64,000 bases of DNA from Rotaria macrura (Eukaryota > Rotifera > Eurotatoria > Philodinida > Philodinidae), in assembly GCA_900239685.1 (NCBI GenBank), contig OENT01000126.1:124001-188000 (forward strand), in the 5' to 3' direction. The notes under the pieces are model-generated. The model saw only the letters and a list, made by a program, of their open reading frames with translations, had not been told where the DNA came from and made no database searches. The position numbers were made by a program, and so were the translations under genes. Positions 1 through 17,345 of the stretch are shown piece by piece (within the stretch, counting starts at the first letter, position 1; the number at the start of each line of letters is the position of its first letter).

Positions 1-930
1 GTCAAATTATTATAATTAATTGTTCATGAAAAGTAAAAAGTTCCATGTTAGATTATGATTTATATTAGCTTCATTGATTGAAGTATGTACGAGAACATAT
101 GGTAGATAAAAGAATGTTCATTGAGATTGCATGCATCTGATAAGCAAGGACGTAAAGTACTCGTTTTCAAATATTAAATTTTTATTCAATTAATAAAACC
201 TGCTCTTTCAATTGGATAAAACTGCTAATTATTATATTACATTGATCGTACGCGAATAAATTAACAACGAAGTAGAATCATATTTATGTTCATTCGTGTA
301 GAACATTAGTTAAATACATCTTTGAACTTCAAAAAATCGAGAACTATGTTTTGAAAATTATAAAGAATGTCGAATTTCTATTGAAATATGTGAAAATCTA
401 AAGTCTAAATATTTTTCTATAGACTTAATTGCCAGCGATTAGTTATTACTTATTGAAATCAATGGTTTTTTTTAATATCTTGGCGAGTCAATTTTTTCGT
501 GGAAAAACTGACAAGTACACTGAAATTCTCCGTGAAATCGACAACATATAGACGTTTTGAATTGTTAAAGATAATTAATGCAGAGCTATCTGACTTGACA
601 TAAGTTGTGAAATATGAACCTCTGTTCATGAATTACAAGAAACTCAAAGTATAAATCTTTTTTTCTTCTAGTTTCAATCAGTTGTTTTGTCTATGAACGA
701 ACGATGAAAGGGAATAATTATGTCGAGACATACATTTTTTTAATTACTGATGAACAAATCAATAGTAGATAATCATCGGTGAGAATTTTGAGTATTTATG
801 CTTGTTAAAAAAAAATTTCCGATCGTCCAGACAATCGTGCTGAATTCAATAAACAGCATGATTCTTTCATTTGTTAATCAGAAACATTTATTGATTATCA
901 TTTTCTTCAATGAAAAACAAATAAACAAAA
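1..930. other. Flank with no recognisable gene
   Basis: AT-rich sequence downstream of the PUS7 stop codon. I see no exon-like reading frame with conserved content on either strand. It probably contains the PUS7 3' UTR close to 930 and intergenic sequence. Confidence 0.5.
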
Positions 931-3900
931 TCATAGAACAACATCTTCCATTTCTTGTTCTTCTTCTTGATTATCAATTGTTTCATTTTCTCCTGTTGGT
1001 GTTGTTGTTGCCGCTTCTGATAATGGTTGTTCATGTTGTTGATGATGAGTTTGAAGTTTCGATTCATTTCGTTGTAATATTTCTCTTAAAGCCATAGTCG
1101 CATACGAAGATTTCGGTAACGAAAATGCCAAAACTAATCCCATGTATTTCTTTAATTCTGATTGCAAATCTATGTATACAAAAAAAAACAGCAAATATAA
1201 ATAAGGAACAAAATAGAAACCTAATTTATGATTTACTATTATTATGATTCATCAATCGATCATAATCACTTTGTAAAGGATCTTCATTCATATTATCATA
1301 ATAGATAATACGATAATCAACTTGACCAGGCCGAACAATAAATTGTCTATAGTTTCCTGGTAAACTATAATCTTTAATATGATATTTCATTTGATCGATA
1401 TTCATTCCATCTTCATTTAATAGATCTCTATACCATGAATGAATATCATTCGATGGATATTTTATATCATAACCAGGTAATGGTAAAACAATTTGTTCAA
1501 GTTGAATACTATGTCGATTATTTTCAGTGACATAAGAAACATTCGTATCATTATTAACATCATCTATATAAAGATCACCAATAAGTATTTCAGCACCATA
1601 TGTTAATAAACGTTTGGACACGATTTTATTCCATATCATTGATTGATATGCATGTAAATAAAGTAGACGTGTGTTACGCGGTATGGATGAAAGTGCTCCA
1701 ATTAAATTTGATTGACCTTGCTTTTGTAGGCCACGAAGAAGATCGACTTCAATCGAACGACGATATGAAATTGTTCCATCAAGTATTGTGTTTATATCAT
1801 GTGTTTCATTCCATTGTTTTAGTAAATGACGAAGCCATTCTTGTGTTATTCTTTCATCATAGGCTAAGATAGCATCAATAGCTTGAGACCAATTATGTTG
1901 AAGTAAATATCTTTAAGGAAAGAATATTGCTAAACAAGAAAACAAAGAAAATTAAAACATAATAATTTACTTTCCAACTGTTTGTGTTGCTAATGTACGT
2001 GAGCCAAATCTTTGTAAACCAAAATAATTAATGAATCCTTTTTCGATACAATTATTAATGCAGATTTTAATATTTTCATTGTTTTCATGTGAAATGTTTC
2101 TAAATAAAATTGAAAGAATCAAAAGTATTTTTGAAATATCTCATAGTACGTAATTACCGAATAAATATTTCAAAACGATTTCCTTGTAATTGTCCAAGAC
2201 GTAATGGATTTTCACATAATTGAAAATTTCCTACTTTTACTGATGGTAAACGTTGATTAATATTCTTAAATTTACTTGGTAGTACTCTATAATGAAAGCA
2301 AACAATTAAATTGTAGTTGTAGTTATGATTTATTTTCTTTTGTATCAATGTACTTATGAATAGTAACTTCTTGGCATGTTTTACCACGTTTATCTTTTAT
2401 ACCAGCATATTGGAAAAGCGATGTATTCATACTAAAGGGAAAATGTTCATGATTTTTGAAATTGATACATGATTTTAAGAAATTAATCGTTATACAGAAT
2501 CATAATCTTAACCATTTACAACTTCTGTGACAAGAACACAAACTATTTTGTTCAGTTTTTTTTATTTAATATGCCATAGAACATCCATTATTATTTTTAA
2601 CATTATCATGTTTTACTAGGAAGTTTTTTTTTTTCGTTTTAAGTTCACGATAGTTTTAGTTGTCATTCGTTCTCATATTGTTATTTATGAACTTCAAGAA
2701 AAGGATATATACACGAGATACCAGTTTCTACAGATAGTGATTTGTTGTGTGCTGATAAAATTTTGTTCACAATTGAATTACACATGCAACTAAACGAAGA
2801 ATTCAGATTTTGCGCATGAATAATTCGATGCTGATTGGTTTATGATAATGCATGAAAATAAATTAATACTCCGAACAGACCTAGGCTCGTAAAATAGATT
2901 CGAAAAATCGTTCTTTCAATTTTTATCGTATCCAAATAAATAAATTAAGTATGAAAATTTCCGTAGAAGTTGACTATGTATACTCCTAAGATAACAATAA
3001 CAATGCATATTTTCTTTACTTTAAACATGCTGATATCGCTTGAATAGAATCCATCGTATCTCGATTTTCTTTGTAAAGAACAAATTTCAAGTATGGTTTT
3101 TTTTTGTCTGGCCATTGTTCAGCTGGACGACGTATTTGATTAGCTACAGCTGAGAAGAGAAAAGAAAAGAAAATCCTATGTTGAAGTATTGAATACAGAA
3201 TCACTCACTCACGTTGATATATTACTTGAATGACACCATTTATTAATTCACTTTTAAGATTAATGTCAATGGAACGAACGAATTGATGGATGGATGTACG
3301 TTGTTCTTTTGTTAAATCCTCTAGAAAATAGAAAGATAAATTTCTTCCATTTATCATTCCAATTTTTGCCTCACCAACAGGTATTGAAATGGCATCTTTA
3401 TCATGTGTTTTTGACAAACTTTTTAAACGATCAACAATGTCTTCACTTAATGAAACATTCTAAATTTAGTTATTAAAAAATTCCTATGAAAATGATCGAC
3501 TTTCTTTGCCAAATATTAACTGTGGATGAACTTGATTTGTGTTGATCAAATGTTGGACACGATAAATCAGTTAAATGGACAATGGAACCATCCGATGAAA
3601 TTTCATTGACAAGAAAATCTGAGTACCTATTTACGGCACATAGAAATAAGTATTGCAAAAGCAAATCATACCGATATTTAATTATGCCATCGAAACCATC
3701 GTGTTGTGACAAGAATTGTGTAATGCCAACAGATGCTTCAGGATTATTATCTGGTGAAGGATCTAAATAGGAAATGTTCTTGTATTATTACAGGGTATTT
3801 CTTTACTAAAAATTCGCAATGATTCATTCGTTCTATGAAGAAAAGGACTATTTACATAGTAAAATTCATTTTTTACTTCAGCGTAAAATGATTCTAGTAT

Positions 3901-6567
3901 CAAATATACAAGTGAAAATTTAGTACCGTGTAACTCTCGAATATGATAACGCGAGTGTTAAATCTCATAAAAAGAACAATTATATTTTCATGTAATCGAA
4001 TACATTTTCATTTAAGTTCATTTCAATTTCACTATTCATCTCTACCTAGGACAAAATCAGATTTAATTTGAACTCAATGCATCAATTGAAACATATTATT
4101 TTACCATTATCATGTGTTCTGCTTGTCATACATGGGCAATGTATAGAAGTTATCTAGATTGTGTTCATCTCTATGTCAGATGTATAGGGTAGATGAAGAA
4201 CACGAAGAAGAGAATGATTATCAACGTGAAATTCTCGTTTCAATAGATTAGAGTAACAATTCATGAACGAACGCTTTCAATTGATCGATTGTTATTCCAT
4301 TTTACTCGAACAAATTACAAGTCATCGATTATAAACACTTCGAATATTACGATCCAAAACAATACTCACAAGTCTTTCTATTCTTATTTTATGGAATGAT
4401 AATATTTTCGATGAAAAATTTAATTGCAAAAAAAATTTCTTTGAATTCGTTCTGATTACAGAGTATATCGAATCGACTAGAACATAGGTAGTCTTTTTAT
4501 TATAGAAAATACTTTCTATTGAATTCATACAATAGATACATTGCATAACTATTCAATTATTTCGATTTGAAAACTTTTGTAATCACAATTGTGTTACTTG
4601 AAGTTCCTATTGAGAAATAATTACGTATCACGTACGATATAAATTGATTTACAATGATTCCGACGACGACAAACCAGCTACTTGTAGACATAGAAGGAAA
4701 CGTGTTATTGTTACATGCAGAATTCTCATGGTTAACATCGTACAACATTGAGTAGATTTTGATAAAAAATCCAATAATTGCTTGACTATAATCCATTGGG
4801 AGTTTTCATCTTACAACAACTGCCGTAAAAACGTCTCCATATAGGAAATCACGATTTTTTCTATATAGCATACATCTCATGAGTAATAGGTAAACCTAGA
4901 ATGGTTTGAATTTCCCAAATTTCATTATTGATGCACTGAAATTTGACTGAGTTTTCTAATAAATTATCATGATTCAATGAAAAATGGCTACAAAATATTT
5001 GGTCAGTAGAATAGATAAAATTACTAGTAAAAAAGAAGAAATGATCAGTAATGAAATTTTAAGTTCGCTTCCCACTGAATAGAAACTCGCCGTCGAACTC
5101 AGTATTGGTTGATTTTCATGGATTCGAAATTCATAGGCAATGTATGGGGAATCCATGGGAATCCAATTAGAAGGCGAGAACCTGTGGGTAGAGCGGTTAT
5201 CAGTTGGATCCAATATGGCTTGATTGATGCAGCTGCAAGGTGTTTTACGTAGGACACTTTACAGAATGCAGGTGGTTCGGAATAGCTCATCGTTTAAGAT
5301 CATGTGGATTCCTCGTGAATTCCGAATTCATGAAAATCAGCTAGTATTGACTTCGATGGTGGACTTCTATTCGTTGGGAAGCAGACTTAGAATTTCATTA
5401 CTGATCATTTTCATCTGTTTTTACTGGATATTTTATCTATTTTACTGACCATGTAATTCTATGCCATGAAAAATCTATTTGTGAACTCGACGTTGTGAAT
5501 GAGCGAAGTACATCATGAGATTCGTTGTTGATGCATTAAACTTTCAATATTTCCCGATGGGAGACAAACATTGTACGTTCTCACTTTGATGTTTGAGTAA
5601 ACTTTCAAAATCGAATGTTAGATTTCATACGCGAGGACATATACTTGTTAATGATATCTAGTGAGGTTCCATAGTTTCGAATGTGTCAAAGATTCTGTTC
5701 TCATCAAATAAATATAATCTAGGGTCAAAGAAATTATGTAACTTCCGACGATGTTCTCTCGTCAGTAAGAAAACATCATAGCTGATTGCCTTCGTGAAAT
5801 CATCGACTATTCATAGACCGAAAGGACAAAGTCTACAAAACAGGAAGTCACATCACATGTGCTTGGTCTTATTGGTAGAAAAAATGCTTTCCATATGATA
5901 CTATTGATAAAAAACAGTCTATGCTTCATTGTATGTGACCTGATTTAAGCTTTTCACCTAACCAAACTGCAAAACATACATTAATCACCATACAGAGTCA
6001 TGCAAATTTGTTTTCGTAAAAAATACAACATTGAGACTCATAGAAACATGGATCGTTCTCGACAATAGGGTTACTATCTATAATATTGATAAAATTAACA
6101 ATAAAATCTTAAAGATCAAAGGACTAGTATAATAAATAAATCATCGGAATTAGTCACCTGTAAATATATGTCAGTGAGAGCTTTTTCATGATATAATCGA
6201 ATCATTTTTCTAGTAGAAAAAATTCAATTTTACGTATGAATTGATATCAATAGAAGAAATTTAGCATATTGAAAATCTTCTATGACGCATAGACATAAGA
6301 ACGATGTTTTTATTGAATAAAACTAGTATTGATTTTGATAGATGATATCAAACATGAGATAAACGTATTGAATCTTGATGAACATCATTTTTATGACTTA
6401 ATAACATTGAATTATCTCATCGTTCAATAAAATCTCAGAATTGAAATGGAATATGTTCGGAATTACTAGAAATCTATAAAAATGACTCGAATCTTCTTAC
6501 CTGGTCGCATTCGTTTTCGAACTGGTTCATCAATATTTTCCGTTGATGTCATTTCATTTGAATCCAT
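931..6567 (-). CDS. PUS7: tRNA/mRNA pseudouridine synthase PUS7 (TruD family)
   Basis: Ten exons joined in frame: 6501-6567, 3672-3762, 3521-3626, 3213-3459, 3020-3149, 2354-2431, 2158-2286, 1971-2099, 1237-1910, 931-1169. They give 629 residues, against about 660 in vertebrate PUS7. The family isomerises uridine to pseudouridine in tRNA and mRNA. Seen in the sequence: the N-terminal YSDFLVNEI and HLTDLS segments, VLYKENRDTMD, the catalytic-loop motif AGIKDKRG with its Asp near residue 227, LGQLQGNRFE, GLQRFG, IPRNTRLLYLHAYQSMIWN and the C-terminal SYATMALREIL. All match the family order. The first intron is 2.7 kb (3763-6500), while the others are about 45-590 nt. The start at 6567 sits directly against an acceptor-like AG, and the stop of PFKFB lies 208 bp upstream on the same strand. 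No catalytic residue looks lost. Confidence 0.95.
4974..5466. repeat. Imperfect inverted repeat in the PUS7 first intron
   Basis: The complement of about 4974-5155 aligns along its length with about 5305-5466 on the plus strand. Both arms share stretches such as CATGAAAATCA, TTTCATTACTGATCATTT and TTTATCTATT, with scattered differences, and a spacer of about 150 bp lies between them. Translating the two arms in the matching frame gives related peptides, both containing FRIHENQ and ISLLII. The repeat may therefore derive from an old coding or transposable sequence. No terminal motif or target duplication was recognised. Confidence 0.75.
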
Positions 6568-6590
6568 CTAGAAATCTAATGACTAAACGT
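6568..6590 (-). promoter_or_regulatory. Acceptor-like site abutting the PUS7 start codon
   Basis: Read on the minus strand, a T-rich stretch ending TTTCTAG runs directly into the PUS7 ATG. With the PFKFB stop codon only 208 bp upstream on the same strand, this fits a 3' splice site used by spliced-leader trans-splicing of a dicistronic transcript. A 5' UTR cis-intron is the alternative explanation. The call is inference from sequence and spacing. Confidence 0.5.
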
Positions 6591-6775
6591 TTGTTTATTC
6601 TCTTTCTATTTTTTTTCTCGAAGATCAAAAGAAAAAGAATTAGCAAATTTTTGGCAACATCATACACATAGAAGGAGAGACAAAAGAAATAAACAAACGA
6701 GGTTCACAAACTAGTCGGCGATGAACAGTCCGTATTTATGAAAATCGAAAACAAATATCCCGAACATTTGTTTTT

Positions 6776-10806
<4,031 letters not shown>

Positions 10807-11861
10807 TACTTAGCTTTAATTTATAAGACAAAGAAACGTACAGGAAGAACTGACAGATGTTCTGATCTGATATACGGGCAACCAGCTATATAGGACGAAT
10901 TTTTTTTTACAATGCACGCAATCACTCAACAACAATAACGATGCATCAATTAGAAAGAAAATGATTATCGTTTTTTTTTTTCTCATTCTTCTTCATATTT
11001 TTTTTCTTTTCACAACTATACATCGATATTTTTTATATACTAAAAATGCAAAAAATAAAACTTCAAAACAAAGTTCTCCGTGTTATTTTCTTGACATTTA
11101 AGATATATATCATGGACTCATTCAAAGATTAGTAACTCGTTGAAGAAAAGCGTAGAACGATAAAAATATCCTCTACGAATAATCTTCGTCATTTGTTAGA
11201 AGCATTACTAACGCCCAATAATATGAATGACTTGTTGTTTTCTCTTTCTTTCGAGTTTCCCAGAAATATAGAACCAGTAGAAATAGTCTGCGTAGGAAGT
11301 AATCATAGGACTCTTTGTTATTGATGTTGCATATCCATTCGTCTGACATTATTCGTTGAGTATATTTTCTTATTATTTATTTCATCACATGTTGATGTAT
11401 TGCGTCAAAAAGAAAATTCTAGTCGGAAAATATGACCTAGTCAATAGTTTTCTATAAATAATTATTGACATTGGTTTGTTTCTATTCTTAAAAGAATCAA
11501 GTAAAGCTTGATTAATAGACTTAACATTACTCGACATTACTATTGGCATTATTAATTAGTTTTTTCATTTTTAAAATATTACATATTAATTACATTGTTT
11601 TACTGTTATCGTAGTTTATTAATTTTTGTCATACTAATTACGCTCGATACGAGTATCACGCAATGTTACTATTTTCTTGATGAGCTGATAATCAAAACTA
11701 AATGCTATTAGGAAAATAAGATTGAGAATTACATTCAAGTAAATATAGTGCATGAATAAATAGGAGAAGAAAAGTCCAGACTATGACAAAACATGGGAAA
11801 ACACTTTAAATTTATATAAGATAAGATTTCAACTAAAATATTTCTTTTCGTGAATAATTAC

Positions 11862-11935
11862 CTTTGGATGGCATCGGAACGTGTTGATATGTAGGTGAAC
11901 ATTCAGAATTTGTTGATGAAATAAAACCACGTGAA
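11862..11935 (-). other. Possible alternative 5' exon of PFKFB
   Basis: A 74-nt open segment is bounded by TTTAG on its 5' side and GTAATT on its 3' side, on the minus strand. It ends in the same phase as PFKFB exon 1 (one leftover G), so it can splice to exon 10450-10500 without breaking the frame. It carries an in-frame ATG four codons before its end, which would give an isoform starting MPSKVTIKF. Alternative first exons are common in animal PFKFB genes. No upstream partner exon was found, so it could also be a chance open segment. Confidence 0.45.
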
Positions 11936-13684
11936 CTAAAATAATTACAGATTAATTATAAATTGACAAGTGAATTCGAGCAAAGCGTTAATTAGTTTTC
12001 AGTAAGATTTTTAGCATAAATATTGTTATATTTTGCGCCTGAAAGAAAAGCTCTTGGCAAATAGGAAAAAAAGCATGTTCATGTGTAATAGATGTTATTG
12101 GCTTTTTTTTCTGTTGCTGGTACAAAATATTTCTGATTCTGATATAAGCAACAATGTCATTAATCGGAAAAACTTGCTTTAGTCTATTATTTCTATAAAT
12201 ATTGAACGCATAATAGAACACATACAGAATATGTTAATGATGACTGTATGTACGTTTTTTATATAAGTTGATCTAAACAAAAAAGGTTTATGACGATAGA
12301 AAAGGTTTCTCAAGGTAATGACATTTTTCATTGAATCTGAATAACATTCTTCTAGTTCTCTGCTCTATTGAAATAGACAAAAGTCAGTAGATAAAAGCAT
12401 CCTAAACATATATGAAAGCACATGCGTAACCTGTCAGTTTCTGATGGTTATAAATTACGAGGAAAGAAATTTACTTAACAATGTTGCTTTCCGTTATTCT
12501 CGTACACTGTCTAATGTTGACAGTGTTTCTCGATGAGTTTTAACTGGTATCGATTGAAAATAAATTTTCGTTTTTTTATTGAAAGGTATGTAAAAAAAAA
12601 ATGGATGAATTTTAAATACAATCTCTTTTTGCTATTCAACTTTTTCTTTTTTATTTTCGAAATTATTTAAGACTATCTAGTCATACGGTGTATTGCAATA
12701 ACGATTTTTAAAACAGAAATCTCCTGAGAACTTATATTGAAACTTGAGATATGAATGTTCATAAATTCATCATCACACATCCGACGTATGTTTGACAATA
12801 AGATAGCTTAGAATTCAAAAGATCTCAACGTACTGATGAGTGTCTCATAACAAGTGTATTAGATATATAATTATATTAATATATCATTGATTGAGTCGTC
12901 ATTGAATTTGAACGTAAATAATACATCACACCATATTGAACTTACTGATCTTACTTCATAACCTGAGTAGTTCATCTTCGACAAATTTTCTTAAATTAAA
13001 TGATATATTACATGATAATAACTAGCAAGAAAAATGCCAATCTTTACATCTACTATTGCACACGTATTTATTATCCTGTGTCATGTTTACGAAATTTGTT
13101 TATGAAGACAGAGAAGAGATAGTAGTTATGACTGAAAATTACATACAGAAATATGCGTATGCATTTCTCCATCAAATGGTTATACATACAAGGGCACTAC
13201 ATACTGCAACATGTCGGCAATAAACAATCGTACGATTCTCCTTTGATATTCCTTTAGGATTTTGTTCGAATCTCTATCATGTATTTCGAACCTATTTTTA
13301 TTCTAAATCAAGGACAGTCCTTCTCTCATTCTACGTTCTTTTCAATATGATTAAAAACCACTTAAGAGAAATATTCTTTCCGTCTATAATAAACTACGAC
13401 AAAACGAAGTAACATTTATGGGAGAAAAAAATTCTATTAAGATATGCTAAAACTCACTTACAATATCATTGTATCCTCTATTAGTTTTTATCGAGTTTGC
13501 TTGTCTTGTTCAAATAGTAATCTGAATTGAATGAAACCTAAGCAATCAGATGAAAAAAAAGAGAGGGAGAGAATAAGAACGAGCACATTCTCTATTCACG
13601 TTGGGTATCTATATCTTTATGTAAATATATATTTACTTGAAATCCAAAAATAGATTTCAATAAAAAGAGAAAAAATAGCATAAG
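11936..13684. other. AT-rich intergenic stretch
   Basis: I see no conserved reading frame here. The segment 10807-11861 on the other side of the candidate exon is equally featureless apart from homopolymer runs. Promoter sequence for PFKFB is expected in this interval but no motif stands out. Confidence 0.4.
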
Positions 13685-14613
13685 TCACGAAAGAAAAGGC
13701 TTTTTTATGATAATAATATCATTTTCATTAAGTTTAAATTGCCATGAACTTGTTGTTTTTGATTCTCTTATATTCATTAAATCTTTAAACCAGATAAAAA
13801 AGATTATCAGTTCATGAGTTGTATATAGAAATGTATTCTGTTCTACACTGTCGTCTGTTTCGATATGAACTAAAAGACAACATTCAATTCCAGAAGACAA
13901 TAAATTTTCACAAAAATCTATTTCTTTACCTGAATGATAATCGTCGAACGAAAACTTCAAAAGGTATAATTTCTAATTTTATCAAAACTATTCCTTTGTT
14001 CATGACATTTTGTATCGAATACAGATAGTTTTATTTGATATCCCTTCGTACGTACAACTGAACTTGATTATGCAATGTTTAGCAAATGCTCTGAAAAAAA
14101 GAACGTAAATCATGAACTAAATATTTTTGTGATAGCTACGAACCTTTCTTGATTAATCTGTAGTTGTATCTATCTGAAATAACTTCTCGACAATTATTCA
14201 AATCAGATTGAACTCCAGTTGACAACAAATGTGAATAAATATGTATGTAATGATGGAGCAAATTAGCTTCTTCAGTTGCACTCTTTGTTTTTAAACACGT
14301 AGGATGATATTCTCTGAGCATAACTTTTTATACTACAATAGGCTCTTGAAGACGATTCATTTCATACGTATTGTAAAAACAAGTTTATCTTGACCATGAC
14401 GTAGAACAACTATTATCAATAGCAGTTGATTATCTCATCAATGATTGATTAATCAGTATAATCTTTGTCTTACTCTTCATCTTCAATATGTATTTCATCT
14501 GCAAAATAAATCCCTTTGTTACTTATGAAATCGTACTCTTCTAATAATACACTAAGTATATTATGTAATGAACGATCGTAATACATGGATACATTTTCAA
14601 TCAAGCCTTTCAT
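13685..14613 (-). CDS. Uncharacterised multi-exon gene
   Basis: I do not recognise this protein. Exons with usable splice signals are 14474-14613 (starts at ATG; contains LHNILSVLLEEYDF), 14144-14313 (contains EEANLLHHYIHIYSHLLSTG and ends NYRLIKK), a segment near 13930-13976 (LLKFSFDDYHS), and a last exon 13685-13869 (VHIETDDSVEQNTF, IIFFIWFKDLMNIRES, stop). The junctions 14474/14313 and 13930/13869 keep frame. The middle exon near 14020-14094 could not be joined cleanly: every acceptor/donor choice I tried either meets a stop or shifts the frame. The model is therefore incomplete, or the gene is damaged there. No transmembrane segment or signal peptide is obvious. Confidence 0.45.
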
Positions 14614-15387
14614 GAAAATGCTAAGCTATACTTGTTTAATTAGATTGATAATTTAATATCGTGCAATCATTTGAATTCAATAGCATTTGTCAGAGTTGAA
14701 ACGAATGAGAATTCGTATGAAGAAATTTATTGGCCATTGTCGAAATAGAAATAAAAATAATAGAAAAAATAGGATTCGTATTGCTCAACGGTTATGCTCA
14801 CTCAAATTTCTCTATTCACAATATTATTCGTTTACTACGAATAATATTTGATACATAGACCACTACATTGAATAGATTTTATTGTAAAAATAAACGTTGT
14901 TCGACAATTTTTTTTTGATGATTTCAATGAATTGTTACATTTACTGTTGATTGAATTTTTTGAAATTGATTCCATAAGATGTCACTATACACAACAAGCG
15001 ATGACTCATGTCACACTGTAAATGATTCCCTCTCACTCAATCGCTTGCGTACTGACTGTGTATATATGGTGACTTGCATGCTCTCTCTATGCTTAATTAA
15101 TGGCCACGTAGAGAGAAATAACAACTGAATTTTTCAAGGTACAATTAACGTGTAGANATTTTGATTGAATCAATGATACACCAATTAGGAAAAAGCTTCA
15201 GTAATCGAGTAAGATTAGTTTTCTGTATAGTATAAAAAAAATTTCTTTTAAATTTCTACATTCAGTCCAATCTATCATAGTGATACAGAATACAGATCAT
15301 AACGCAAAATGAATTCATTAGAGATAATTTTATTTAAAAAAATACGAGTTTTTGTTCTATGTTTTGAGTTTTGAGTGTAATTTACTG
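14614..15387. other. Short intergenic stretch with one ambiguous base
   Basis: AT-rich sequence between the unknown gene and Pellino. It includes the only N of the window, at 15157. A palindrome-like ACTCATG/CACACTG stretch near 15000 was noted but not interpreted. No coding signal was seen. Confidence 0.4.
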
Positions 15388-17345
15388 TCATTGTTCGCTA
15401 ATGGAATCTTGAAAAATAAGACGCATGTATGGTTTTACTTCTGATAAAGCCATTGCACAAAATGGACAGACTGATTTTAAACCTTTCGTACCTGTGTAAT
15501 AGAATGACGAGACTATTTTTATTATCAAGTTCTATTTTCTTTTCCTACCATATGGTATCTTTATCTTCGACCAATATACAGCTGTTGCTTGTGAAGTCAT
15601 ATGTCCACATGGATGAAATGCATGCGTTGTTGTTGATTCATTATCATGATTTGGTATTACATAGAATGATGATTCTAATCCAGGTAAAATCGGTATTAAT
15701 GGACCGACTGTTCGACAAAGTGGACATTCGCGTAATTGATTATTACCATCTTTTACACCCCACTGATGATTGCCTTGAACATGCCCACATAGAACATATA
15801 CATATGGGTTTGATGGTATTGAAGAATATGTTTGATTTTTTATTACTAATGTATTTAAGTTAACAGGACATTGAGGTTTTTTTGCATTAAGTGTATCTAA
15901 TTCGAACTCAAGTAAACGACGAGTCTAATCGAAGATAAATATTATTGTATTTGTTTATAGAAAGTTTCTTATTTTTGACAAGATAAAAAGTCGACCTACA
16001 GGTGTATTTTTAAGGCCTTCAACGGATCGCCACAGTAATGTTGCTCCACATAGATCAATTAGTGTTCCATCTTTTAGAATATTATCTGTATTAGAAGGCG
16101 ACTAAACAACAAATAATGCACATTAGTTTTTCTAATCTTTCTTTTCTAAGGATATATATATATATATATACAGCTGATTGATAATTAAATTTAAGTCGTC
16201 CTTCGCCTAAATCAAATACACTTCCACAAACCGATACTTCTTTCCATTTAGTTGGCTTAGAATTCATATTCAATTGATCACTATCAATATGCATCAATAG
16301 AACGCCATTTGTTGTCACACCATCCATTTCGTTTCGATCATTGTTCCATTTTATTGATTTTTCCTATGAAACATATATTATAGGACGCAAACACCTATCA
16401 GTAGAATCTGTTACTCCTAGAAAGATGTTTTTCGAACTATCGAAACCTGCAGCATAGATACGAGCTGTGTATGGTGGATGACGTAATACAACAATACGAC
16501 ATGCATAACGAGATATAGTCGATTGTGAAGCACTTAAATCATCATGTATTCTTCCTCCAACGACTGTATCCATAACAATAAAATCAATTTGATTTTCTGA
16601 TGATCGACCAATCTGAAAATAGCATAGTGCCATTCATTTGTATCATAACAGTTTCAAGTGAAATATATATATATATATGTATACTTGGAACATATCGGAA
16701 TCTTTTTCATGTTCATATTGAACAACCACAGTTTCATGTCGTGATAATGTATAGGAAACAGAGTGTAAGTTAGCTTGCGTCAATGTCTAAAGTAAATAAA
16801 TTACATTACATCACTCAAGTTCTACTATTTAAATAACATTTCGTTTGTTTTCAGAGAAAAAAAAGAAAGAAACTCATGTAAATAATCATTTGATTATTTA
16901 CTTCAGGCTCATTGCTTGTTCAGTCAATGAATGTTTCACACGCACTACATATAAAAATTAGTCGATACTCATTTCATAATTTTTTTTAATGTTGATTAAA
17001 CAGAAATGATTGCATCATAAATATTTAGAAAAAGACATACTCATGTTTACCCAATCATTTCCTGCGACAAACGTGAAATTGATCAATGGATATCACGGTG
17101 TTAAATGAAGCATACCGTCATCGATTTCATCTACTTATATTCTATTCTATATTATATAGGATAACAAAAATGAGTGATGCATTGTTTTTTCTTCTTTGTT
17201 TCAATGGACTTGTACCTTTACTTCATCTAGACTTTTACAATAGTGTTGTCGTCGTGCTTCAAGACCATTAGCTTGTAGTCGTTGTTTTAGTTGAAATTTA
17301 CTTTTTCGTCTACCATTATCACCATTTGGAATTTGCCCATTATAT
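15388..17345 (-). CDS. PELI: E3 ubiquitin-protein ligase Pellino (5' end not located)
   Basis: Seven exons in frame: 17216-17345, 16685-16786, 16415-16612, 16172-16363, 16000-16101, 15549-15924, 15388-15491. They give about 400 residues. Pellino proteins are RING-like ligases of Toll/IL-1 signalling that bind phosphorylated IRAK/Pelle through an FHA-type domain. Seen: YNGQIPNGDNGRRKSKFQL, SVSYTLSRHETVVVQY, DMFQIGRSSENQIDF, ISRYACRI, ARIYAAGFDSSKNIFLG, MDGVTTNGVLLMH, DGTLIDLCGATLLWR, then the C-terminal Cys/His cluster CGHVQGNH, ECPLCRTVGP, HAFHPCGHM and CPFC. The 17345 end is a splice acceptor in phase 2. The roughly 25-30 N-terminal residues ending in a small Gly-rich segment must come from an exon further right, possibly beyond the oppositely oriented NAPE-PLD gene. 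Confidence 0.93.

Noticed and set aside
15429..15863. 144-codon plus-strand open frame
   Set aside because: Antisense shadow of the Pellino RING-like exon.
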